NCBI RefSeq assembly: GCF_014653695.1
Contig: NZ_BNAR01000002.1
Span: forward strand, 826,007-890,006
Length of the DNA: 64,000 bases
DNA from: Lentzea cavernae
GTDB taxonomy: Bacteria > Actinomycetota > Actinomycetes > Mycobacteriales > Pseudonocardiaceae
Direction of reading: 5' to 3'
The position numbers were made by a program, and so were the translations under genes. Below, one piece after another: positions 18,018-26,937 of the stretch. The notes under the pieces are model-generated. The model worked only from the letters and a program-made list of their open reading frames with translations, was not told the DNA's origin and did no database searches. The stretch's first letter is position 1, and the number at the start of each line of letters is the position of its first letter.

Positions 18018-19019
18018 ATGGCTGCTAGGCGCCGGATCGCAGGTCTCCTGTCCGCTGCCGCCGTGCTCGCGGCGGTTTCCGGTTGCGGTTTCATGGAAGG
18101 CGAACAACCTCTGGCGACCTCATCGCCCCCGGAGGTCGAGAAGATCAGGATCAAGGTGGGCGTGCTGCCGGTCGTCGACGTGGCGCCGTTGCACATCGCG
18201 ACGAAGAACGGTTACTTCGAGAAAGAGGGCCTCGAGGTCGAGACCGTCGTCGTGCAGGGTGGCGCCGCCGCGATCCCCGGCCTGATCAAGGGCAGCCTGG
18301 ACATCACCTTCGGCAACTGGGTCTCGTTCATCGCCGCGCAGTCCGACGAGACCGCGAAGGACGTGGGCGGGATCAAGCTGATCTCCGATGCCTACCAGGC
18401 GAAGCCCGGGATGTTCCTGATCCTCGTCAAGGGGAACGGATCGATCAGGTCACTGACGGATCTGGTGGGCAAGACCATCGCGATCAACACCCTCAACAAC
18501 ATTTCCGAACTGACCACGAAAGCAGTGCTGGAAGCCAACAACATCGATCCGAAGAAGGTCACGCTCAAGGCGATGCCCATGCCCGACATGGAGGCGGCGA
18601 TCGAGCGGAACGTCGTCGACGCCGGGTTCATGAGCGAGCCGTTCATCACCAGGGCGCAACGCAACTCCGGTCAGATCGCGATCCTCGACGCGGCCTCCGG
18701 TCCCACGAGCGGCATCCCCATCGCGGGGTACGGCACGACCGGCAAGTTCGTCGAGCAGAACCCCAGAACGGTGGCGGCATTCCAGCGCGCGATGGCCAAG
18801 GGACAGCGCGACGCCTCGGACCGCGCCACGGTCCAGGCCCTTCTCCCGGAATACGCCGGTGTGGACAGGGACACGTCCAAGCTCGTGAACCTCGGCCAGT
18901 TCCCGACCTCCCTGGACGCCACCCGGCTGCAGCGGGTCGCCACCCTGATGAAGACCTACGGGCTGCTGCAGACCGACCTCGACATCGAGCCGATGCTGGT
19001 CAGGAGCGGAGACAGATGA
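18018..19019 (+). CDS. ABC solute-binding lipoprotein, SsuA/NMT1-like
   Basis: The 333-residue lipoprotein has a signal peptide ending in the lipobox VSGC (Cys23). The domain is of the SsuA/ThiY/TauA type: IRIKVGVLPVVDVAPLHIATKNGYFEKEGLEVE, PGLIKGSLDITFGNW, SLTDLVGKTIAINTLNNISEL and VDAGFMSEPFI. Such proteins capture sulfonates, nitrate, taurine or thiamine precursors for ABC importers. No permease or ATPase is adjacent; both neighbours face other ways, so it is an orphan binding protein. The substrate is not predictable. Confidence 0.85.
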   Translation: MAARRRIAGLLSAAAVLAAVSGCGFMEGEQPLATSSPPEVEKIRIKVGVLPVVDVAPLHIATKNGYFEKEGLEVETVVVQGGAAAIPGLIKGSLDITFGNWVSFIAAQSDETAKDVGGIKLISDAYQAKPGMFLILVKGNGSIRSLTDLVGKTIAINTLNNISELTTKAVLEANNIDPKKVTLKAMPMPDMEAAIERNVVDAGFMSEPFITRAQRNSGQIAILDAASGPTSGIPIAGYGTTGKFVEQNPRTVAAFQRAMAKGQRDASDRATVQALLPEYAGVDRDTSKLVNLGQFPTSLDATRLQRVATLMKTYGLLQTDLDIEPMLVRSGDR

Positions 19020-19037
19020 TCATCTGACCGGCGCGGG

Positions 19038-21176
19038 TCACCAGCCGGTGGACGACCGCGCGTTCCACTCGGCCGCGTCCGCCGGCTTCCCGAAGAGGTA
19101 CCCCTGCGCGTACGAGCACCCGGCGTCGCGGAGCCAGTCCGCCTGGTCCGGCGTCTCGACCCCTTCGGCGACCGTCTTCGCGCCCAGGACCTCGGCCAGG
19201 GCGATGATGCACCGGATCACGCCCTCGGTGCGGCCGTTCCTGCCGAGTGCCCCGGTGAACGAGCGGTCGATCTTCACGACGTCGAACGGGTAGCGCTGCA
19301 GGTAGCTCAGCGAGGAGTAGCCGGTGCCGAAGTCGTCCAGCGCCACGCGGATCCCCGCCTCCCGCACGGCCACCAGGCTCCGCATCGCCGGCTCGTCGGC
19401 CCACACGCTCTCGGTCACCTCGACGGTCAACCGGCTCGGCGTCAGCCCCGCGGTGGTGATGACCCGCTCCAGCCGCTGCAGGAAGCCCGGGGTCGCGAGC
19501 TCGCGCGTGGAGACGTTCACCGTCACCCCCAGGGAACGCCCTTCGGCTTTCCAGCGCACGGCCTGGCCGCACGCGGCTTCGAGCACCTTCTGGCCGAGCG
19601 GCACGATGAGGCCGGTCTCCTCGGCCAGGCCGATGAACGCGTCGGGTCCCAGCAGTCCCTCGCCAGGACGCTGCCACCGGACCAGTGCCTCGGCGCCGGT
19701 CACCGCGCTCGTCGCGAGGTCGACGATCGGCTGGTAGTGCACGACGAGCTGGTCGTCCTCGATCGCGGTGCGCAGGTCGGCCCTGTCGCGTTGCCGGGCG
19801 AGCGCCTCCTCCCCCATCTCCTGCCGGAACTGGCGGACCTGGTTCCCGCCGTCCCGCTTCGCGACGTACATCGCGGTGTCCGCGTCCCTGAGCAGGTCGG
19901 CGGCGTCCACACCGGCCTGCGACACCGCGGCGCCGACGCTCGCCGCGAACGGCTCCGCGGTGTCGTTCAGGCTCCGCAGCACGGACTTCGCGAGTCGCAC
20001 GGTGTCCCGCACGCCGAAGCCGGGAGCGAGCACGGCGAACTCGTCGCCGCCAAGCCGTCCCGCGACCGCACGGGCGGGCAGCGCGGAACGCATGCGGGCG
20101 GCCGCGGCCTTGAGGTACCGGTCGCCCACTTCGTGACCGTCGGCGTCGTTGACGTCCTTGAACCTGTCCAGGTCCACGACGAGAAGCCCGACGACGGGAT
20201 CGACGGCCATGGCCTCCCGCACGAGGTGCAGGAAGTGCGCCCGGCTGGCCAGCCCGGTCAGCTCGTCGCGCTCCGCCCTGTCGCGCAACGCCTCCTCCCA
20301 CCGCCGGCGTCCGCTGACGTCCACGGCGGCGACCACCACGTGGTCGGGCCCGGTGTCCTGCTCGACCGGAGCGGTGTGGACGGAGAGCACCAGGCCGTTG
20401 CGCGGCTCCACCTCGACCGGGTCCTCCGCGGACGCGCACCCGTCGCGGCAGCCGGTGATCCCGGCGCCGTGCGGGCACGGCACCGTGCTCCCTGCGGCGT
20501 TGCCGCCGTCCCAGCCGAACATCTCGCGGGCGCGGAGGTTGTGCAGCCGGGGAGTCCCCCGCTCGTCGAGCAGGGCCAGGCCCACCGGGGTCGCCTCGAG
20601 CAACGCCCCCACGGTCCGGCGGGCGGCCTGCTCCGCGCCGGCCGCGCGGACGGTCTCGTGCAGGGCGAACGTCCCGATCACCAGGCCCAGCAACGGCATG
20701 ACCGCGGCCATCACCACGTCCGGGTCGACCTGGTCGGTCCGGGACAACGACAGGCATAGCCCGACCACGTAGCCGCCCAGGCCCACGAGCGACTTCACCG
20801 GGTACCGCCCGGGACCGCCGTGCAACGCACGCCGCGTCGTCGCGCCGAACAGGAACGCGAGCACGGGCTGTGCGGCGGGCAGGACCATCACCGCGCCGGC
20901 CGTGGCGACCCCTTCGACGACCGCGACCAGCCAGCCGTCGCCCCGCGGCCGCAGCCACCACGAGCCCAGCACGAGCACGACCACCGCGGCCAGGGCTGAC
21001 CGAACGACCCCGTCTCCGGCCAGGAGCAGGTTGCCGACCAGTGCGGCGCCGCCCAGCCACGCGAAAACGTTGGTGAGCAATCGAACCGTGCGCGACGGAT
21101 CACGGGGCGCGCGGTTCACCGGTCTCGTCGCCTTCGCACCGGAACCGTGCGAACCCGCCACACCTGATGCCCCCAT
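19038..21176 (-). CDS. GGDEF-EAL membrane protein (c-di-GMP turnover)
   Basis: The 712-residue protein has about five N-terminal membrane helices (35-175), a PAS-like segment (about 185-290), a GGDEF domain with intact GRLGGDEF (motif at 376-380) and an EAL domain with GAEALVRW (EAL at 496-498) and DDFGTGYSSLSYL. Both domains keep catalytic motifs, so it could make and degrade c-di-GMP, which controls development in actinomycetes. The PAS region contains an unusual cluster CPHGAGITGCRDGC (Cys234, Cys243, Cys247). It is convergent with the lipoprotein gene and divergent from the GntR operon. Confidence 0.9.
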   Translation of the reverse strand: MGASGVAGSHGSGAKATRPVNRAPRDPSRTVRLLTNVFAWLGGAALVGNLLLAGDGVVRSALAAVVVLVLGSWWLRPRGDGWLVAVVEGVATAGAVMVLPAAQPVLAFLFGATTRRALHGGPGRYPVKSLVGLGGYVVGLCLSLSRTDQVDPDVVMAAVMPLLGLVIGTFALHETVRAAGAEQAARRTVGALLEATPVGLALLDERGTPRLHNLRAREMFGWDGGNAAGSTVPCPHGAGITGCRDGCASAEDPVEVEPRNGLVLSVHTAPVEQDTGPDHVVVAAVDVSGRRRWEEALRDRAERDELTGLASRAHFLHLVREAMAVDPVVGLLVVDLDRFKDVNDADGHEVGDRYLKAAAARMRSALPARAVAGRLGGDEFAVLAPGFGVRDTVRLAKSVLRSLNDTAEPFAASVGAAVSQAGVDAADLLRDADTAMYVAKRDGGNQVRQFRQEMGEEALARQRDRADLRTAIEDDQLVVHYQPIVDLATSAVTGAEALVRWQRPGEGLLGPDAFIGLAEETGLIVPLGQKVLEAACGQAVRWKAEGRSLGVTVNVSTRELATPGFLQRLERVITTAGLTPSRLTVEVTESVWADEPAMRSLVAVREAGIRVALDDFGTGYSSLSYLQRYPFDVVKIDRSFTGALGRNGRTEGVIRCIIALAEVLGAKTVAEGVETPDQADWLRDAGCSYAQGYLFGKPADAAEWNARSSTGW

Positions 21177-21289
21177 GGATTCGAGGTGACTCGGCCGTCC
21201 AGTCCGACAAAGAATGCACTATCTGCGGAAAATCAGTCACCGTACAGCCGCCGTTCGGGTGCCTGACCGCAGGCGGGCACATCGAGTCA

Positions 21290-21319
21290 TTGACCGTACA
21301 GGTACCAGACAGGTACGTT
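21290..21319 (+). promoter_or_regulatory. Promoter and operator of leaderless gntR operon
   Basis: A -35 TTGACC (21290-21295) and a -10 TACGTT (21314-21319) are 18 bases apart, and the ATG at 21326 lies 6 bases after the -10, so the mRNA should be leaderless. Between them is a perfect inverted repeat GTACC-agaca-GGTAC (21302-21316), and ACAGGTAC occurs twice with an 11-base period (21298 and 21309). This is the expected layout of an autoregulatory operator for the GntR/HutC protein encoded immediately downstream. Confidence 0.6.
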
Positions 21320-21325
21320 CGCTGT

Positions 21326-22060
21326 ATGGACAACGAGGCCGGTGCCGCTCGCGCTCGATCGTCGCTCAAGCGGCAGGAGGTCGCTGACCGGCTGCGCGAG
21401 GCGATCAGATCGGGCGAGCACCCGGCCGGGTCGTTGCTGCCGGGCGAGAACGAGCTGGCGCGGCGGTTCTCCGTCAGCCGCAGCACCATCCGCGGCGCGC
21501 TGGAGGGCCTCGCCAGGGACAACCTGATCGAGACGCAGACCGGCGTCGGGTCGTTCGTCACCTTCGACGGCCGGGAGCTGAACGAGTCGCCGAGCTGGGG
21601 CCTCGCTCTCGCGATGACCGGCATCCACACCCGCGCCGAGGTCGTCCGGATGGAACGCGTGGTCGACCCCGACCTGGCGGCCACGGTGGGCGCGGGCTCC
21701 ATGGAGTTCCTGGCGCTGGACCGGATCCGCCGGCTCGTCGGCGACGGCACCGCGGTGTCGCTGGAACGCAGCCGGGTGCCCGCGCTCGGCCCGATCGCAC
21801 GGGTTCCCGAGGACGGGCTCACCGACGACTCGCTGGCCGAGACGATGACGGCCGCCGGGCTGGTCCCCGCTCGCGGAGATCAGTGGATCGCGGTCGCCGC
21901 GCTCGGCGAGTCCGACGCACGCCTGCTCGGGCGCGAGCCGGGCGAGATGTTCCTGCACACGACCCGGATCGCGCGCGACGCGGACGGCAACTTCGTCGAG
22001 AAGGTCGTGAGCTGGCTCGACCCCACCCGGTTCCGCCTGCACGTGAGCTTCGGGGGCTGA
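21326..22060 (+). CDS. GntR family regulator, HutC/UTRA type
   Basis: The 244-residue protein has an N-terminal winged helix (residues about 15-75; SLLPGENELARRFSVSRSTIRGALEGLARDNLIETQTGVGSFV) and a UTRA ligand domain (FLALDRIRRLVGDGTAVSLERSRVP; WLDPTRFRLHVSF at the end). The ATG at 21326 was chosen because it follows a strong -10 element directly; upstream codons lie in the promoter. It is the first gene of a rightward operon with the ADP-ribosylglycohydrolase-like gene 4 bases downstream, and most likely senses the compound that operon handles. Confidence 0.88.
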   Translation: MDNEAGAARARSSLKRQEVADRLREAIRSGEHPAGSLLPGENELARRFSVSRSTIRGALEGLARDNLIETQTGVGSFVTFDGRELNESPSWGLALAMTGIHTRAEVVRMERVVDPDLAATVGAGSMEFLALDRIRRLVGDGTAVSLERSRVPALGPIARVPEDGLTDDSLAETMTAAGLVPARGDQWIAVAALGESDARLLGREPGEMFLHTTRIARDADGNFVEKVVSWLDPTRFRLHVSFGG

Positions 22061-22064
22061 GCCG

Positions 22065-23060
22065 ATGAGCACCTCCGACCGCGCGCTGGCGGCCTTCCGC
22101 GGGCTGGCACTGGGTGACGCGCTGGGCATGCCGACCCAGTCGATGTCCCGCGCCGAGATCCTCGCCGACCACGGACCGATCACCGGGCTCCTCGACGCCG
22201 GGCCGCGGCAGCGCATCGCCGCCGGGATGGCCGCCGGGTCGATCACCGACGACACCGAGCAGGCCGTGCTGCTCGCCGAACTGCTGGTCGAGGGCGACGG
22301 CGTGGTCGACCCGGTCGAGCTGGCTCGGCGGCTGCTGGCCTGGGAGACCCGGATGCGCGAACGCGGGTCGCTCGACCTGCTCGGACCGTCCACGAAAGCG
22401 GCGCTGGCCCGGCTGGAGGCCGGCGTCCCGGCGGACGAGGCGGGCAGGACCGGTGCCACGAACGGCGCCGCCATGCGCATCACCCCGGTCGGAATAGCCG
22501 CCGACGCCTCGGACTTGAAGTCCTTTGTGGACGTCGTCGCGCGCACCAGCGCGCCCACGCACAACACGGGGCTCGGCATCGCCGCCGCGGCCGCCGTCGG
22601 TGCCGCGGTGAGCGCGGGTGTGGGCGGGGCGAGCCTGCCCGAAGCCGTCGAGGTCGCCATCGCCGCGGCCGACGAGGGCGGGCGGCGCGGGTACTGGGTG
22701 GCGGGCGGGTCGATCGCGGCACGCCTGCGGTGGGCGCTCCCCCACCTCGCGTCCCTCCGCCCCGCTGACCGGGAGACGGCGCTGATCGACGTCGTCGGCA
22801 CGTCCGTGGCCGCACAGGAGTCGGTGGTCGCCGCGCTGGCGCTGGCGGCGCTGGCCGACGACCCGTGGGACGCGCTCTGCCAGGCCGCGGGCCTCGGTGG
22901 CGACACCGACACCATCGCCGCCATGGCGGGAGCGGTCCTCGGCGCGACTCACGGCGGTTCGGTCTGGCCGACCGACGCGATCGCCACCGTCGAGAAGGTC
23001 AACGACCTCGCGCTCGCCCCGCTCGTCACCAAGCTGCTCGCCCTCCGAGGAAGGCCGTAA
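22065..23060 (+). CDS. ADP-ribosylglycohydrolase (DraG-like) family protein
   Basis: The 331-residue protein shows DraG-family metal and substrate motifs: GLALGDALGMPTQ (13-25), GSITDDTEQ (58-66), TNGAAMRITP (132-141) and GLGGDTDTIAAMAGAVLGA near 282-300. The family removes ADP-ribose from proteins or small molecules, and some members cleave N-ribosyl bonds of nucleoside-like compounds using two Mg ions. Sitting between a regulator and an NCS1 permease plus a PfkB sugar kinase suggests catabolism: cleavage of an imported ribosylated base, then phosphorylation of the freed sugar. That pathway is inferred. Confidence 0.88.
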   Translation: MSTSDRALAAFRGLALGDALGMPTQSMSRAEILADHGPITGLLDAGPRQRIAAGMAAGSITDDTEQAVLLAELLVEGDGVVDPVELARRLLAWETRMRERGSLDLLGPSTKAALARLEAGVPADEAGRTGATNGAAMRITPVGIAADASDLKSFVDVVARTSAPTHNTGLGIAAAAAVGAAVSAGVGGASLPEAVEVAIAAADEGGRRGYWVAGGSIAARLRWALPHLASLRPADRETALIDVVGTSVAAQESVVAALALAALADDPWDALCQAAGLGGDTDTIAAMAGAVLGATHGGSVWPTDAIATVEKVNDLALAPLVTKLLALRGRP

Positions 23061-23097
23061 AGCCCAGCGTTTCCGTCACCGTCGTCTGGAGACCGTC

Positions 23098-24474
23098 ATG
23101 TCCACAGCCACCCGCGGCGCTCTGAGCGCCGTCGAACAGCGCGGCATCGAGCCCGTGCCCACCGCCGACCGCAACGGCAACCCCCTGCAGCTGTTCTGGG
23201 TGTGGTTCGCGGCCAACATCTCCATCCTCGGCCTGCCGCTGGGCGCCACCCTGGTCGCGTTCCAGTTCCTCAACATCTGGCAGGCGCTCGTCGTCGCCGC
23301 GGTCGGCGCGGCGGGATCGTTCGCGGTGGTCGGTGTCGTGTCGGTGGCCGGACGGCGAGGCGGCGCGCCGAGCATGACGTTGTCCCGCGCGGTCTTCGGC
23401 ACCCGCGGCAACGCCGGGCCGACCCTGGTCGCGCTGGCCTCGCGGCTCGGCTGGGAGACGGTCAACACCACCACCGGCGCGTTCGTGCTGCTGTCGCTGT
23501 TCACCATCGCCTTCGGCACGGCGACGGACGCCAAGTCGGTGCCGGTGCTCACGATCGTCGCCATCCTGGTGTTCGAGCTGTGCACGCTGCTGGTCTCCGG
23601 CCTCGGCCACGCGGCGATCCTGGTCATCCAGAAGTGGGCGACGTGGATCTTCGGTGCCCTGAACGTGGTCGTGGGCGCCGTGCTCGTGGCCACTGTGGAC
23701 TGGAGCGCCGTCGCGGCGATGCCCGCGGGCCCGTTCACCGCCGTGCTGGCGGGAATCGGCGTGATCGCGGGTGGCACGGGCATCGGCTGGGCCAACGCGG
23801 GCGCGGACATGGCCCGCTACCAGAAGACGAGCGTCCGGGCGGGCCGCCTGATCAGCGCGAGCGCGGCCGGCGCCGGGATCCCGCTGGTGCTGCTGATCGG
23901 CCTCGGCGCCCTGCTCACGGCGGGCGACGACTCCCTCGCCTCGGCGTCGGACCCGGTGGCGGCGATCCGCGAACTGCTGCCGTCGTGGATGGCGGTGCCG
24001 TACCTGATCGCGGCGTTCGGCGGGCTGCTGCTGTCCAACCACCTGTCGGTCTACTCGGCCGGGCTGACGACGCTCACCCTGGGCGTGCGGGTGCCGCGGG
24101 TGTACGCGGTCGCGCTCGACGTGACCGTCACGTTCCTCGGCGCGATCTACTTCATGCTGGTGGCCGACAACTTCTACGGCCCGTTCATCAGCTTCATCTC
24201 CCTGCTCGCCATCCCGATCACGGCCTGGCTCGGCGTCTTCCTGGTCGACATGATCAAGCGCCGCCACTACGACCCGGCGGGCCTGCTCGACATGACCCGC
24301 GGCGGCGCCTACTGGTACCGCGGCGGCGTGGAGTGGCGTGCGACCTCGGCCTGGGCCGTCGCCCTCGTCATCGGCTACCTGTTGCTCGCCAACGGTTTCA
24401 GCTCGATCGGCTGGATCGTCACGTTCGTCGTCGCTGCGGCCGGCTACCTCGCCCTGGGCGGTGCCCGTGACTGA
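23098..24474 (+). CDS. NCS1 family permease (cytosine/purine-like)
   Basis: The 458-residue protein has 12 membrane helices. It starts RGIEPVPTADRNGNPLQLFWVWFAANISILGLPLGA and contains GRRGGAPSMTLSRAVFGTRGN and WANAGADMARYQKTSV, typical of the cytosine/purine permease branch of NCS1, which differs from the allantoin-type branch at 10742-12181. It imports a nucleobase- or nucleoside-like compound with H+ or Na+. The ATG at 23098 follows CTGGAGACC, a reasonable ribosome binding site; the frame upstream lies in the preceding gene. The next gene overlaps it by 8 bases. Confidence 0.87.
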   Translation: MSTATRGALSAVEQRGIEPVPTADRNGNPLQLFWVWFAANISILGLPLGATLVAFQFLNIWQALVVAAVGAAGSFAVVGVVSVAGRRGGAPSMTLSRAVFGTRGNAGPTLVALASRLGWETVNTTTGAFVLLSLFTIAFGTATDAKSVPVLTIVAILVFELCTLLVSGLGHAAILVIQKWATWIFGALNVVVGAVLVATVDWSAVAAMPAGPFTAVLAGIGVIAGGTGIGWANAGADMARYQKTSVRAGRLISASAAGAGIPLVLLIGLGALLTAGDDSLASASDPVAAIRELLPSWMAVPYLIAAFGGLLLSNHLSVYSAGLTTLTLGVRVPRVYAVALDVTVTFLGAIYFMLVADNFYGPFISFISLLAIPITAWLGVFLVDMIKRRHYDPAGLLDMTRGGAYWYRGGVEWRATSAWAVALVIGYLLLANGFSSIGWIVTFVVAAAGYLALGGARD

Positions 24475-25429
24475 CTCCGCCCGGCTGATCTCGACCGGCA
24501 ACGTGATCGTCGACATCGTGATGACCGTGGACCGGCTCCCCGAACCCGGCGGCGACATCATCGCCTCAGCCTCGCGGATGACCGCGGGCGGTGGGCTCAA
24601 CACGCTCGTCGCTGCGCAGCGAACGGGACTGCCCGTGGTGTTCGCCGGGCAGTACGGCACCGGGCCGATGGGCGACATCGTGCGCGCGGCACTGGACGAG
24701 AGCGGCGCACTCGTGATCCAAAGCGGACTGTCCGAAGTGGACAGCGGCTACTGCGTCGCCCTGGTCGACGCGACCGCCGAACGCACGTTCGTCACGACGG
24801 TCGGCGCGGAAGGCCGGCTCACCCGCGAGGACCTCGACCGCGTGCCGGTCACCGGGCACGACCTGGTCCACGTGTCCGGCTACAGCCTGGCCCACCCGGT
24901 CAACGCGGCGGCGCTCGCGGACTGGCTGCCCGGCCTGCCCGCCGGCACCAGGGTGATCACCGACCCGTCGCCGCTGGTCGGCTCGCTCGACCCGGCGGTG
25001 CTCGGCACGACGTTGCGGCGCACCGACGTGCTCAGCGCCAACGCGCGGGAAGCGGCGATCATGACCGGCGCCGGGGACCCGGCCGCCGCCGCGGCCGCCC
25101 TCGTCCCGCGCGTCCGCCCCGGTGGTTTCGTCGTGGTCCGCGACGGCGCGGTGGGCTGCTGGCTCGCCGGCGAGCCGATCGGCGTGCAACCGCTGCGGGT
25201 ACCGGGTTTCCCGGTGCACGCGGTCGACACGAACGGCGCCGGTGACGCGCACGCCGGGGTGCTGGCCTCGGCACTCGCGGCCGGTCTGCCCCCGTTCGAG
25301 GCGGCACGGCGAGCCAACGCGGCCGCGGCCGTGGCCGTCACCCGGCCCGGTCCGGCCACCGGGCCGGCGACCGCCGAGCTCGACGCGTTCCTCCGCGACG
25401 CCGACCACCTGAAATCCGCTTCAGGTTGA
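24467..25429 (+). CDS. PfkB family carbohydrate kinase (ribokinase-like)
   Basis: The 320-residue protein begins VTDSARLISTGNVIVDIVMTVDRLPEPGGD and has the two PfkB signatures: the N-terminal GGGLNTLVAAQRTG (about 43-56) and the C-terminal DTNGAGDAHAGVLASAL, with the catalytic GAGD at 257-260. Ribokinases, adenosine kinase and pseudouridine kinase belong to this family. As the last gene of the operon it would phosphorylate ribose, or the intact nucleoside, supplied by the permease and the DraG-like hydrolase. The GTG at 24467 overlaps the permease by 8 bases; a GTG 6 bases earlier is an alternative. Confidence 0.85.
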   Translation: MTDSARLISTGNVIVDIVMTVDRLPEPGGDIIASASRMTAGGGLNTLVAAQRTGLPVVFAGQYGTGPMGDIVRAALDESGALVIQSGLSEVDSGYCVALVDATAERTFVTTVGAEGRLTREDLDRVPVTGHDLVHVSGYSLAHPVNAAALADWLPGLPAGTRVITDPSPLVGSLDPAVLGTTLRRTDVLSANAREAAIMTGAGDPAAAAAALVPRVRPGGFVVVRDGAVGCWLAGEPIGVQPLRVPGFPVHAVDTNGAGDAHAGVLASALAAGLPPFEAARRANAAAAVAVTRPGPATGPATAELDAFLRDADHLKSASG

Positions 25430-25477
25430 GGCACAACAACCTTTGCGGTTTCAAGCCTTCCTGTGGTCCACTCTGAC

Positions 25478-25500
25478 CCCACCGATCGGGGGTCGGTGGG
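25478..25500 (+). other. Hairpin upstream of mycosin gene
   Basis: CCCACCGA (25478-25485) and TCGGTGGG (25493-25500) form a perfect 8-bp stem with a 7-base loop, ending 20 bases before the GTG start of the mycosin gene. There is no T-tract. It may act as a weak terminator for the kinase operon or as structure in the mycosin leader. Confidence 0.5.
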
Positions 25501-25520
25501 TGTGGACCGGGGGGTCACAG

Positions 25521-26927
25521 GTGAAGATCGTTACCAGAGGGTTCCGCCGTGCCTCGGCAACGGCGGCCATCACGACAATGCTCCTCGCGGGAGCGCTTCC
25601 ACCCGCTTCCGCGCAACCGCCGCCCGCCGCGGAGGTGCTGCCGAACTCGGTGCCGCCGGCCCTGCCGCCCGGCACCCCGCCGCCGCGGGACACGGGCGCG
25701 CCGGACGTCCCGTACGAGCCGACCGCCAAGGGCTGCGTCGGGTCCGACACCAAGAACGAGCTGATCGAGCACATGCCCTGGGGCCAGGTGCACCTGAACC
25801 TGGAGCAGGCGCACCGGTTCGCGACCGGCAAGGGCGTCAAGATCGCGATCATCGACACGGGCGTCGACCCGCGCAACCCGCGCTTCGCCGGCCGGGTCGT
25901 GCCCGCCGGCGAGTACGTCAGCGGCAACAAGAACGGCGCGGACGACTGCGACGGCCACGGCACCGAGGTGGCGGGCGTCGCGGCGGCGGCCAGGACCGAG
26001 GGCGACTTCGTCGGCGCCGCACCGGGAGCGACGATCCTCGCGATCCGCCAGACCAGCGACCGCTTCGAGTTCAAGGGCGACGCCACCAGGGAGAAGCGCG
26101 CGTCCGCCGGCAAGGTCTCGACGCTGGCGCAGGCCGTAGTGCGTGCCGCGGACCAGGGCGCGGGCGTCATCAACATCTCGCTGACGAACTGCAACACCCC
26201 CAAGGACTTCAGCGCGGACGACCGGGCACTGCAGGCCTCGATCCGATACGCGGTCGACGTCAAGAACTCCGTCGTCGTGACCGCCGCGGGCAACCTCGAC
26301 GCCAAGGCCGGCTGTCCGATGCAGAACAACAACCTCGACCCGGCGAACGTCAACTCGGTCTCCTCGCCCGCGTGGTTCGCCGACGACGTGCTTTCGGTGG
26401 CGTCGATCGCGCGCTCCGGCGCGGTGTCGGGCTTCAGCGTCTGGGGCCCGTGGGTCAGCATCGCGGCGCCGGGCGAGGAGATCATCTCCGTCGACCCCAA
26501 GGGCACCGGCCTGACCAACGCGAACGTGAAGGCCGAGGGCGTGCAGAAGATCCAGGGGACGAGTTTCGCCGCCCCGTACGTCGCGGGCATCACCGCACTG
26601 GTGCGCGAGCGGTTCCCGGACCTCAAGGCGCGCCAGGTGATGAACCGGCTCACGGCCACCGCGCTGCACCCCGGCAACGTGTCCGGCAGGGACCACAAGA
26701 CCGGCTTCGGCATGGTGAACCCCGTGGCCGCGCTGACCGCCGTGCTGCCCGCGGAGTCCCCCGGTTACCAACCGCCGCACCCCAGGGAACTGGTCACGAC
26801 CGTCACCCCGCCGCCGGGCCTCGACGAGCCGCCGATCATCGTGGCGTTGAGCGGCATCAGCATCGGCTTCGGGCTGCTGATGCTGACGCTGCTCGTGCGC
26901 AACGCGATCAACCGCAGACGTCGCTGA
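25521..26927 (+). CDS. Type VII secretion mycosin (subtilisin-like serine protease)
   Basis: The 468-residue protein has a signal peptide (residues 1-31), a proline-rich stretch, then an S8 subtilase domain with Asp112 (IIDTGVD), His146 (DGHGTEVAG) and Ser348 (GTSFAAPYVAG), and a C-terminal membrane helix (about 436-460) with an arginine-rich tail. That layout is diagnostic of MycP mycosins, membrane-anchored proteases needed for ESX/type VII secretion. No eccB/C/D/E, EsxA/B or PE/PPE-like genes occur in the window, so it is a solitary mycosin. The GTG at 25521, after a G-rich Shine-Dalgarno, gives the best signal peptide. Confidence 0.88.
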   Translation: MKIVTRGFRRASATAAITTMLLAGALPPASAQPPPAAEVLPNSVPPALPPGTPPPRDTGAPDVPYEPTAKGCVGSDTKNELIEHMPWGQVHLNLEQAHRFATGKGVKIAIIDTGVDPRNPRFAGRVVPAGEYVSGNKNGADDCDGHGTEVAGVAAAARTEGDFVGAAPGATILAIRQTSDRFEFKGDATREKRASAGKVSTLAQAVVRAADQGAGVINISLTNCNTPKDFSADDRALQASIRYAVDVKNSVVVTAAGNLDAKAGCPMQNNNLDPANVNSVSSPAWFADDVLSVASIARSGAVSGFSVWGPWVSIAAPGEEIISVDPKGTGLTNANVKAEGVQKIQGTSFAAPYVAGITALVRERFPDLKARQVMNRLTATALHPGNVSGRDHKTGFGMVNPVAALTAVLPAESPGYQPPHPRELVTTVTPPPGLDEPPIIVALSGISIGFGLLMLTLLVRNAINRRRR

Positions 26928-26937
26928 CCCCGCGGCC

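Noticed and set aside
25588..25601. CGGGAGCGCTTCCA, also 12 of 14 to the CebR box
   Set aside because: It lies inside the mycosin signal-peptide codons, and similar GAGCGCTC cores occur in other coding regions (for example near 48893 and 58315), so chance is the simplest explanation.
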